Source: Treponema sp. (GTDB lineage Bacteria > Spirochaetota > Spirochaetia > Treponematales > Treponemataceae). Taken from it: a stretch of DNA of 34,116 nucleotides. Position numbers and translations under genes: made by a program. The notes under the pieces are model-generated. The model made no database searches. It was not told the DNA's origin and saw only the letters and a list, made by a program, of their open reading frames with translations. The DNA is taken from assembly GCA_016282835.1 (NCBI GenBank), contig JAEELR010000217.1, forward strand, positions 1-34,116. The letters run 5' to 3'. Positions 16,324-23,040 of the stretch are shown piece after piece (the stretch's first letter is position 1; each line of letters starts with the position of its first letter).

Positions 16324-16905
16324 TTACATTCTCTTCCATGCGTGGCCGTCGAAAGTAAAAATGTCGGCCTCGCAGTTATTCTGTAAACCCTTTCCCCAGT
16401 AATTCTCCAGGCGGTTTCCTTCGAGTGTACACATAAGGCCTTTATTTAAAGCCCCGTGAGCTACAATCATAATTCTTTCACAATCCTTTTGAGGTTCTAT
16501 AACTGATTTCAAAAAGTCTCTGGTGCGTTCGATTACGCTTTGAAAAGATTCACCTTTTTCCGGGGGATTATATTTTTCAGGGGCAGTAAAAAAATAGCGG
16601 TATTCAGAAGTGTCATTAAACCAGTCAGTATATAAAGCACCTTCTGCAACACCAAAAGAAATTTCTTTAAGACGGTTATCAGTCACAATCTCAATGTTTC
16701 TTTCCCCGCGGATAAGTTCAGCAGTATGAAAAGCACGTTTTAGAGGCGACGAATAAATCTTATCAAAGAAAACATCCTTAACGCTTTCTCCGAATTTTCT
16801 CGCAGCCTCAATTCCTTTTTCATTCAGTTCAATATCAATATTACCCTGTAATTTTCCGCAAGCATTCCAAACAGTTTGACCGTGCCTGATAACGTATAGT
16901 TCCAT
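16324..16905 (-). CDS. Histidine phosphatase-family protein (phosphoglycerate mutase-like) 1
   Basis: 193 residues with the N-terminal catalytic RHG (R7-H8-G9 in VIRHGQTVWN), the SSPLKRAFHTA motif, the acidic region LKEISFGVAEG and a second catalytic histidine in VAHGALN (near 150). This branch includes small phosphatases acting on sugar phosphates, alpha-ribazole phosphate or phosphoglycerate; the substrate is not readable. It begins 15 bp after the MFS transporter stop with no clear Shine-Dalgarno sequence, which suggests cotranscription and re-initiation. It differs clearly in sequence from the second phosphatase on the other side of the transporter. Confidence 0.87.
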   Translation of the reverse strand: MELYVIRHGQTVWNACGKLQGNIDIELNEKGIEAARKFGESVKDVFFDKIYSSPLKRAFHTAELIRGERNIEIVTDNRLKEISFGVAEGALYTDWFNDTSEYRYFFTAPEKYNPPEKGESFQSVIERTRDFLKSVIEPQKDCERIMIVAHGALNKGLMCTLEGNRLENYWGKGLQNNCEADIFTFDGHAWKRM

Positions 16906-16920
16906 AATTTATTTTTGTAT

Positions 16921-18228
16921 TTATTTTTGTTCTAAAGCTTTGCCGCTTTTTCTAACAAGGAACATACTCAAGGCCAAAGCAACACAATACAAAATCATTG
17001 TAACAATTAAAACATTCTGATAACCAATAGGATTTACCATAACCCCGTGTGAGTTCTCAAAAGCTTCTCCTGTATGTTTAACAATGAATGTTGCCATTTG
17101 ATTTCCTGTAAGGCCTGCAAAAGCCCATGCCGAAAGTGTAATTCCGTGAATTGCAGAAATATTTCCCATTCCGTAATGGTCGTGCAGTAAAGTTGGAACA
17201 TTAGAGAATCCGCCGCCATAGCCTGCATTTACAACAAAAATCAAAGTGAGAACTAAAATTACAAGGAATATATTTCCGTCTCCGTTTTGAATTCCTTTTG
17301 TACACAAAACTAAAACAGTAGAAACAATTGAAAGAATAAAAATCAATTTATAGATTGTATTTCTGTCCTTAAGTTTATCAGCCCAGGCAGAAAATCCCAA
17401 GCGTCCGCCGGCATTAAAAATTGCAGAAATTGTAGAAACAAGACCTACTACGCCAGCAAGTCCTATACATTTTACAATCATTTTTTCCTGAGAAATAATT
17501 GCAAGACCGCAAGTAATATTTATATAGAACATCAGCCAGATGCCAATGTAATTTGAAAGTGGTTTAGATTTTAATGTAGCCCAGATGCCTTCTTCCTTAG
17601 ATTTAGTCTGAGGCTCAACCCAGTCAGCAGGTTTTGCCAGAAGTAAATGACCCACAAACATCATTATAAAATAAATTGCAGCGAGGATGTAGAACATTTT
17701 ATAGATTTCGCCGTTTTGATTTTCACCCAAAAGCTTCTGCATAATCGGACTGGCCAATGCCTTAGCAGCACCAAAGCCCGCAACCGCAAGCCCTGTAGCA
17801 AGCCCCTTCTTGTCCTTAAACCAAAGCATCAGTGTTTTAACCGGTGAAAGATATCCTGTTCCTAAGCCGACACCCATTACAAAACCATACGAAACATAAA
17901 TTCCGCACAGAGCAAGAACGCTGTGATTATGTACACCACCGTACCAGATAAAAAATCCTGTTCCAACCATTCCTAATGTAAAACAGATAGTTGCAATCAG
18001 TGACGATTTATGAATATTCTTTTCTACAAGATTACCCAAAAAAGCTGCAGACATTCCTAAAAAGAAAATCGCAAAACTAAAAGCCCATTCAACAGCGCCC
18101 TTAGAAAAACCAATGTAATCAGCAATTTCCTGACTAAAGATTGACCAGCAATAAACAGTACCAATACTACAATGGAGAAGCAATGCAGGAATAGCACCTC
18201 TAAGCCATTTGTTTTGAATATTTTTCAT
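16921..18228 (-). CDS. OFA-family MFS transporter (oxalate/formate antiporter-like)
   Basis: A 435-residue, twelve-helix inner-membrane carrier. OFA signatures are visible: LLLHCSIGTVYCWSIF in helix 1, GVGLGTGYLSPVKTLMLWF near residue 120, then DKKGLATGLAVAGFGAAK. The second half contains NAGGRLGFSAWADKLKDR, the MFS A-like motif between helices 8 and 9, and YGGGFSNVPTLLHDHYG. The family exchanges small mono- or dicarboxylates such as oxalate, formate or lactate; the substrate is not determined. AAGG lies about 9 nt before the start. Its neighbours on both sides are histidine phosphatases in the same orientation, a probable transcription unit. Confidence 0.9.
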   Translation of the reverse strand: MKNIQNKWLRGAIPALLLHCSIGTVYCWSIFSQEIADYIGFSKGAVEWAFSFAIFFLGMSAAFLGNLVEKNIHKSSLIATICFTLGMVGTGFFIWYGGVHNHSVLALCGIYVSYGFVMGVGLGTGYLSPVKTLMLWFKDKKGLATGLAVAGFGAAKALASPIMQKLLGENQNGEIYKMFYILAAIYFIMMFVGHLLLAKPADWVEPQTKSKEEGIWATLKSKPLSNYIGIWLMFYINITCGLAIISQEKMIVKCIGLAGVVGLVSTISAIFNAGGRLGFSAWADKLKDRNTIYKLIFILSIVSTVLVLCTKGIQNGDGNIFLVILVLTLIFVVNAGYGGGFSNVPTLLHDHYGMGNISAIHGITLSAWAFAGLTGNQMATFIVKHTGEAFENSHGVMVNPIGYQNVLIVTMILYCVALALSMFLVRKSGKALEQK

Positions 18229-18298
18229 TATAAAACCTTCTTATAAGAACAAAAGTATAATATAGATTATCGACATTTTAACTAAAGGTCTATATAGC

Positions 18299-18958
18299 TT
18301 ATTTTAAATGCGTATAGTCATTCTGGAAAACGCACTTTGGAAGTGTATATGAACCAATCTGAGCTTTTTCAAATTCAATTAAAGTGATTGAAGTAAGTTC
18401 AAACAGGAAGTGTGTACAGGAAACCGGGAACGGAATATTCATCAGGTGCCCGAACAAAGCACAGGTAAAACCGCCGTGACAGAATAAAGCTATACTGTCT
18501 TCATTATTTCTTTCTACTTTAAATGAACCCCTGTCATATACATAGCCTTCCTTCGCAAGGAATTTATCTATTTCTTTAATGCGCATTTCAACATCAGTTA
18601 CTACCCTGTCATTTGCAAACAGAGGATCATTTTTCCAGTCATCAAATGACGGGATGCGATGCTGTTCAAACATCAGCTGCTCGGAAGAATCCCACGGATT
18701 GCCGTCTGCATAAGGATCACCCTTAAAGTTTCCCCACTCAAGTTCTTTTGCAAATGGTAAAATCTCAAAACTTTTGTTCACCAAATCACAGTAGTAAGAG
18801 CAAGTTTGTTTTGCCCTGCCAAGAGGAGAAGAATAAACCCTGTCAATTTTAAATTTCTTCAAATGTTCTGCAGCAAGCTTTGCCTGTTCATGACCTTCTG
18901 GAGTTAGACAGTCTAAGTCGTAATCTGGAGCACCGTGTCGCACAATGTATAATTTCAT
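18299..18958 (-). CDS. Histidine phosphatase-family protein 2
   Basis: 219 residues with RHGAP (7-11), CLTPEGHEQA, YSSPLGRAKQT, ELEWGNFKGD (acidic region) and a second active-site histidine in FCHGGF. The insert PWDSSEQLMFEQHRIPSFDDW between the core motifs is longer than in phosphatase 1, so the two probably have different substrates. GAGG lies 7 nt before the ATG. The 70-bp gap to the MFS start has no terminator, so the gene may begin a unit that continues through the transporter and phosphatase 1. The 147-bp gap upstream is AT-rich and holds no gene. Confidence 0.88.
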   Translation of the reverse strand: MKLYIVRHGAPDYDLDCLTPEGHEQAKLAAEHLKKFKIDRVYSSPLGRAKQTCSYYCDLVNKSFEILPFAKELEWGNFKGDPYADGNPWDSSEQLMFEQHRIPSFDDWKNDPLFANDRVVTDVEMRIKEIDKFLAKEGYVYDRGSFKVERNNEDSIALFCHGGFTCALFGHLMNIPFPVSCTHFLFELTSITLIEFEKAQIGSYTLPKCVFQNDYTHLK

Positions 18959-19105
18959 AATAACCTCACAATAATAAGATGAGTTTTACACTTTATTGAA
19001 TTTTTTACAAGCAATTTTTTTTGATGATGAAGATAGAATTTATCCATTGATTCCTATCTCTTTTTCGAATTTTTATCAATTAAAAAATATTAGCCTTATA
19101 AGTAA

Positions 19106-20611
19106 TCATATTTTCAATGATAATCTTACTTCACTAAAAACATCAGGATTTTCCAAATTCTCCCATGAATATGATTTTATTTTTTCAAACAAAAAACTAT
19201 CTTTTGAAAAGGAAATCCATATACCTTCTTTTGAAACTAATCCAAACCCATCAGATTGTAAGCGCATCGCATATGATTTTGCCTGAATGTAGGCTTCATA
19301 CAACTGTTTTTTATTAGGGATAGTAAATTTTGCTTCCCACAAGAATTTTGCAGTCTCTTCCCCTTTTTTTCCTTTTGGAAAAAGTGCATAATCTGGATAG
19401 TTTCGTTCTCCCCGCCCCATACGAACAGGAAGTTGTCTAACCCAGTTTTTATCAGTATAACCAAGTTTTCTTAACAGTGGTTCAAGCAGTTTTTCCTCAA
19501 CATCTTTTTCAATAAAAAGTTCAACATTGTTTGGCAGACCTGTAAATTGTAGTTTTGGTAAAACAGAAATATCAAATTTTTTCTTTTTAAGCATTTTCAA
19601 AAAAGAGTCATATTCATCCTTTGTACAAGGTGTTCCAGAACATCCCTGCATATGAGCCTTAATAAGACCTTTTTCTTTCCAAACAGAATCCTTTTTTAAG
19701 TCGTCAAGTGTGATGGGGTTTATGCGAATCATTTTGCTTATCCAGACTCTATCAGAAAAATATTCAAAAGGATCTGTAAATCCAATTGAAGTACATCGCC
19801 AGACGGATTGAATTGCAGCTATTGGTTTTACCTCATATAGCAACATAATATCGCCAGGAAGCATATTAGTATTTCCTGCCCAACAGGTAATTGTATTTTC
19901 ATTAGCTGATTTCAACCATTCTGAATCACCTATACTAGCACCGCAAATATAAACTTTAGACGGCTCAGGCAAATTTTCTATAAAAGAAATTGGTTCCGTA
20001 CAATGAGGTGCAAAATAATACAAGAAAACACAGAATTCTTCGGGTGTTAAATTGAACTGCAGACGAAAATCATAAAATGCCTTACAAATTTCGAAATAGT
20101 AAAAAAGATGCTTTTTATAATCTCTCTTTGGTGGTAGAGGTGGCAGCGTAATATCAAATTCTTTACAAATGTTTTCTAACTTTGGAAATTGTGCTTCAAA
20201 GTAATAAGGAAAAAATAATTGGGGGAATGAAAAATAAAAAAATAAGGAATATAAACGAATATATGTCATAAAATCGCGTTCTGTCAAATCTGAAACAGAT
20301 TCTATCTCATCATCAATAATTTTTTTTTTGTTATCAATTACACCTTCAATTCCTTTTTTCGCAAATATCTTTTCATCATCAAAACGAATCTGTTCAAAAT
20401 CAAAATCTAAAAAAAGTGTTGAATATCTTTTTATCTCATCATCACTTTCATCTTTCAAAACTGGTAAAATTGCAATATGCTGAAGAAAATCATAATAAGG
20501 AGCATTCTTTTTATTTTTGATTATTTTTTCAAAATCAGAAAAAAAAGAAAATGCTTCTTTACCTTCAGTTGTTGTAAGGTAGTTATCAAAAATAAATCTA
20601 TTGAACTGCAA
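19106..20611 (-). CDS. EVE/PUA-like domain plus HsdR-N-type PD-(D/E)xK nuclease, putative restriction protein
   Basis: 501 residues, no membrane segments. Residues 1-205 are helical and rich in F, Y and D/E, with no family I recognise. Residues 218-342 resemble an EVE (PUA-like) modified-base reader: CWAGN, LPGDIMLLYE (251-260), IAAIQSVW, TDPFEYFSDRVW and PITLDDLKKD. Residues 367-470 match the HsdR N-terminal nuclease pattern: EKLLEPLLRKLGY, NYPDY (D407), WEAK (E426, K428), QAKSYA (Q443) and GIWISF, giving D-x18-E-x-K. I infer modification-dependent DNA restriction; RNA cleavage or regulation is possible. The start is TTG with GGAGGTG 4-6 nt upstream. It has no methyltransferase or motor partner nearby and diverges from a small toxin locus. 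Confidence 0.68.
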   Translation of the reverse strand: MQFNRFIFDNYLTTTEGKEAFSFFSDFEKIIKNKKNAPYYDFLQHIAILPVLKDESDDEIKRYSTLFLDFDFEQIRFDDEKIFAKKGIEGVIDNKKKIIDDEIESVSDLTERDFMTYIRLYSLFFYFSFPQLFFPYYFEAQFPKLENICKEFDITLPPLPPKRDYKKHLFYYFEICKAFYDFRLQFNLTPEEFCVFLYYFAPHCTEPISFIENLPEPSKVYICGASIGDSEWLKSANENTITCWAGNTNMLPGDIMLLYEVKPIAAIQSVWRCTSIGFTDPFEYFSDRVWISKMIRINPITLDDLKKDSVWKEKGLIKAHMQGCSGTPCTKDEYDSFLKMLKKKKFDISVLPKLQFTGLPNNVELFIEKDVEEKLLEPLLRKLGYTDKNWVRQLPVRMGRGERNYPDYALFPKGKKGEETAKFLWEAKFTIPNKKQLYEAYIQAKSYAMRLQSDGFGLVSKEGIWISFSKDSFLFEKIKSYSWENLENPDVFSEVRLSLKI

Positions 20612-20657
20612 ATTTCACCTCCAGCATCTTATACGATATTACCTGTTATTAAAAATG

Positions 20658-20686
20658 TTGTCTTTTATAAAAGATTTAACTATATT
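20658..20686 (+). promoter_or_regulatory. Promoter of the small toxin mRNA
   Basis: TTGTCT (20658-20663), 17 bp, TATATT (20681-20686). The predicted start near 20693 puts the motif GGAACACCG at the 5' end of the RNA. It lies 46 bp from the divergent nuclease gene start. Confidence 0.6.
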
Positions 20687-20756
20687 ATTTCTATTGGAAC
20701 ACCGTGGTATAGGGTGGCTGTCTCCTAATCTTAATGAAAGGGAGATTCGTGCAGAT

Positions 20757-20834
20757 ATGACAAAATACGAAAAAGCAATGCTTGTCGTTGCAATTTTGGC
20801 TTTGCTTATAGACGCACTCGCTCTCTTCAAGTAA
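20757..20834 (+). CDS. Small hydrophobic peptide, putative type I (holin-like/Fst-like) toxin
   Basis: 25 residues starting MTKYEKAMLV, followed by a single membrane helix (LVVAILALLIDALALF) and a terminal lysine. The M-T-x-Y-E opening, length and charge layout match the putative holin-like toxin peptides of type I toxin-antitoxin loci; this is pattern recognition, not a search result. AGGGAG (20739-20744) lies 12 nt before the ATG, longer than optimal. An eight-codon out-of-frame leader (20734-20760) ends TGA across the toxin ATG (ATGA). The mRNA should run from about 20693 to 20894, with a long structured 5' leader. A convergent antisense RNA overlaps its 3' end. Ectopic membrane damage would be the expected activity. 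Confidence 0.65.
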   Translation: MTKYEKAMLVVAILALLIDALALFK

Positions 20835-20847
20835 TTCTTGTAAGGGC

Positions 20848-20942
20848 AAAAAAATAAGCCTACCCCAAGTGTAGCGACTTCCGAGTAGGCTTTTCACAAT
20901 AGCTTAAAGGAGACAGCCACACCTCTGCGGTGTTCCTTTATT
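20848..20942 (-). ncRNA. Predicted antisense antitoxin RNA
   Basis: The promoter at 20949-20978 should start RNA at about 20942. The RNA would open AATAAAGGAACACCG, include GTGGCTGTCTCC (complement of 20909-20920) and end at the hairpin AAGCCTAC/GTAGGCTT followed by ATTTTTTT. That gives about 95 nt. It overlaps the 3' part of the toxin mRNA, so pairing can occur at the shared hairpin. No open reading frame is evident in it. The prediction rests on promoter, terminator and layout. Confidence 0.6.
20856..20892 (-). terminator. Bidirectional-type terminator in the toxin locus
   Basis: An 8-bp stem, AAGCCTAC (20856-20863) with GTAGGCTT (20885-20892), and an inner AAGT/ACTT pair. On the minus strand it is followed by ATTTTTTT (7 U), a good intrinsic terminator for the antisense RNA; on the plus strand by only TTTT, so read-through of the toxin mRNA is plausible. 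Confidence 0.7.
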
Positions 20943-20948
20943 TATTTA

Positions 20949-20978
20949 AATATACTCTGTTTTTTTCTTTCCCGTCAA
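20949..20978 (-). promoter_or_regulatory. Promoter of the antisense RNA
   Basis: Minus strand TTGACG (20973-20978), 18 bp, TATATT (20949-20954); a better -35 box than the toxin promoter, as expected if the antitoxin RNA is made in excess. 20979-21053 holds nothing recognisable. Confidence 0.65.
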
Positions 20979-21053
20979 GTATTTTTAATTAGTAGCTTAC
21001 TGGCTATCTATTGCATATTTCAGAAAATCACATAACTTAATTACAATAACACT

Positions 21054-22067
21054 TTATTTCAAAACAGTTTTCAGTTCATTCGTTAAAGAGGATTTTATTT
21101 CACTTTCCAATGAATCATAAATTTTTTTATCAACAAAATTTTCTGCATCTTTAAAGCCTGTTATTCGCTGGCAGGATTTTTCATAAGAGAAAATATTTTT
21201 ACTGTTTCCAGAAATAATTACTGAAACAGAAGGATTTGCTGTAATTGAATCTGAGTAATAAGACTTTCCTGTATCAATTTCAACCTGAACAAGGTATGCA
21301 GCATTCTGCTTTACAACTTTATATCCGCATTCGTTTATTGAATTGGAAACCAAAGAAGAAATTTTATTTGAGCTGTCATTAACTGTTTTTATCTGAAAAG
21401 AAATTTTATTTTTCTCTTCTGTAATTTTACTTTCAAGTGATGCAATTTTATTTTTATCTTCTTCATAAAAGCTATCTGCATCAGGATAAAGTATATGAGA
21501 AAAATCCAGCGCGTTTTCATATTCAGCTGATTTTTCCTGCAGTTGAGTTAAAAGAGAAATTTTAGTAAACAAATCTTTTTCACTGACTGCATTTTTATAT
21601 GACAGATTAAATTCTTTCTGTAATAAACCTATTTTTGATTTATAAATATTCCATGCCTGTTCACGCTCTATATAGGCACAGTTTATATACTGCTTCTTTT
21701 TTTTGTTATACCAGGACTGAGTATGCTTTACCGCAATCAAATCAATCTCAGATTTTATTAAAACAGATTTTGTAAGCTCTTTTTCTGAAGTTTCTTTTTC
21801 ATTCATTTTTTCACTTGCAAAAGTCTTAGACTCTACAGAATGTGAAAAATACTTTGCTAATTCACCTTCTGCATAAACGCGGGCAGCAGAATCTGTAGAA
21901 GCATAACCTAACCTGCTGATATATTTTTGAGAGGGATAAACTTCTTCAATATTTTCTTCATTTGCCCATAAAGGAATTTCATTTTCCGGCGTTGAAGCAC
22001 AGCTCAGCAAAAGCAAATTTATTACTATAAACATTAACGGTATGCAAAAACTTTTTTTTAATTTCAT
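21054..22067 (-). CDS. LPP20-family lipoprotein
   Basis: 337 residues. A signal peptide ends in LLLLSC, so lipidation on the cysteine is expected. The LPP20-type module follows at once: IPLWANEE, YPSQKYISRLGYAST, then an A-rich amphipathic helix DSAARVYAEGELAKYF. The middle has YIEREQAW and a coiled-coil-like stretch around DKNKIASLESKITEEKNK. The C-terminal part (CGYKVVKQNAAYLVQVEID) looks like a CsgG- or LpoB-like alpha/beta domain. The start at 22067 has GAGGG 6 nt upstream; upstream in-frame ATGs overlap that site. It is the last gene of a three-gene envelope operon. The function is unknown; outer-membrane attachment facing the periplasm is inferred. Confidence 0.78.
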   Translation of the reverse strand: MKLKKSFCIPLMFIVINLLLLSCASTPENEIPLWANEENIEEVYPSQKYISRLGYASTDSAARVYAEGELAKYFSHSVESKTFASEKMNEKETSEKELTKSVLIKSEIDLIAVKHTQSWYNKKKKQYINCAYIEREQAWNIYKSKIGLLQKEFNLSYKNAVSEKDLFTKISLLTQLQEKSAEYENALDFSHILYPDADSFYEEDKNKIASLESKITEEKNKISFQIKTVNDSSNKISSLVSNSINECGYKVVKQNAAYLVQVEIDTGKSYYSDSITANPSVSVIISGNSKNIFSYEKSCQRITGFKDAENFVDKKIYDSLESEIKSSLTNELKTVLK

Positions 22068-22163
22068 ATTATCCCTCATATAAAAAAGGCCATTCCAAAA
22101 GAACATAATAACATGAACTTATTGGACTGGCCCGTTACCTGTTTAACTAAAACAATACGTCTG

Positions 22164-22193
22164 GTCAAGGCACGCTTCGCTTAAAGCCTTGAC
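22164..22193 (-). promoter_or_regulatory. Intercistronic hairpin 2
   Basis: GTCAAGGC (22164-22171) and GCCTTGAC (22186-22193) form a perfect 8-bp stem between the two lipoprotein genes, with no T-tract. It may be a processing or stability element. Confidence 0.5.
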
Positions 22194-22202
22194 TCAGCCG
22201 TT

Positions 22203-22234
22203 TTCCGAACCGCTAAATTATTATCGGTTCGGAA
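22203..22234 (-). terminator. Hairpin immediately after the 252-residue lipoprotein gene
   Basis: TTCCGAACCG (22203-22212) and CGGTTCGGAA (22225-22234), a perfect 10-bp stem that abuts the stop codon. On the minus strand it is followed by AACGG rather than T residues, so it is more likely an attenuating or 3'-protecting hairpin than a full terminator. Confidence 0.5.
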
Positions 22235-22993
22235 TTAGTCACCGTATACAACATAATCATCTGCAACATTATTAATTGCTACGTCGTTTGAAGAAACAAC
22301 AGAATCCATTAATTTGCTGCGGATCATATCTTTTAAAGCCTGACCTTCAGATGTATTGTCATCTACAGTTGCCATTGCTGCTTTAATCTGTTTGTCGAAA
22401 AGCTTTTTATCCATTGTCCATACTGCATAGTATTCGAAATAATCGTTTACGGCTTTCTTTCCTTCGTAGCGTACAGCTTCAATCCAGTAGCTTGCAGTTT
22501 TTTCAAGACCAGTCAATTCAACTAAAGAAACAGCAGCTTTATACATATCAAGTTTTTTCTGAACTTCAGCTTCTGTTAAAACTTTTCCTGTTTCGCTGGC
22601 CTTTGCATTCATGCTTGCCTGAACACCCTTTGTTACAACACGCTGGAATGTATCGCCAACCTGAACTTCAACATCAACTAAATCAGTCCAGTTTCTTACA
22701 AACTCTAAATTGTTTCCACGGCCAATTGTAACAAATACTTTCTTGCCTTCAATTCCAGGCATAGATTTAGACAGCACCTGTGAACTGTACTGTCCTTCAG
22801 AAAGTAATGTAACCCATTCAGGAATTTCTTTACCAAAAGTTGCACCCTGGTAATCTACAAGCTTTGTAGTCCATTTACCCATTTTTGCACCTTTTCCTTT
22901 AATGCCTGAACCTGCAGTTGTTGTTGTTTTACAGCCTGCAAAAACCATTGATAAAACTAACACTGTTCCAACTAAATTTAAAATCTTTTTCAT
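22235..22993 (-). CDS. LPP20-like lipoprotein
   Basis: 252 residues with a clear signal peptide and lipobox VFAGC. The mature N-terminus is TTT-rich, then KEIPEWVTLLSEGQY and GKKVFVTIGRGNNLEFVRNW, which resemble the P-x-W and A/N-rich helix of LPP20 modules in a diverged form. The C-terminal half is helical with YWIEAVRYEGKKAVNDYFEYYAVW-type segments, where a tyrosine-tryptophan-rich strand reports a conserved fold in treponemal lipoproteins I cannot name. GGAGG lies 6 nt before the ATG. It sits 47 bp after the barrel protein gene and is followed by two hairpins before the next lipoprotein. The function is unknown. Confidence 0.72.
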   Translation of the reverse strand: MKKILNLVGTVLVLSMVFAGCKTTTTAGSGIKGKGAKMGKWTTKLVDYQGATFGKEIPEWVTLLSEGQYSSQVLSKSMPGIEGKKVFVTIGRGNNLEFVRNWTDLVDVEVQVGDTFQRVVTKGVQASMNAKASETGKVLTEAEVQKKLDMYKAAVSLVELTGLEKTASYWIEAVRYEGKKAVNDYFEYYAVWTMDKKLFDKQIKAAMATVDDNTSEGQALKDMIRSKLMDSVVSSNDVAINNVADDYVVYGD

Positions 22994-23040
22994 TTAATCC
23001 TCCAAATGTATTTATATTTATTGAAATGAAATTCCATCAT

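Larger units (their letters stand above)
20696..20936. repeat. Long-range inverted repeat framing the toxin locus
   Basis: Left arm GGAACACCG (20696-20704) plus GTGGCTGTCTCC (20714-20725); right arm GGAGACAGCCAC (20909-20920) plus CGGTGTTCC (20928-20936). Both blocks are perfect complements, 21 pairs in all. As a result the toxin mRNA and the antisense RNA begin with the same motif, and a read-through toxin mRNA could fold its 3' end onto its 5' end. Confidence 0.85.

Noticed and set aside
18996-19286. A 96-codon plus-strand frame overlapping the nuclease gene end
   Set aside because: It has no ribosome-binding site and mostly mirrors the AT-rich nuclease coding strand.
20601-20834. A 77-codon plus-strand frame containing the toxin peptide
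   Set aside because: Its first 52 codons run across the toxin promoter and the nuclease leader and have no ribosome-binding site. Only the last 25 codons lie downstream of the predicted transcription start.
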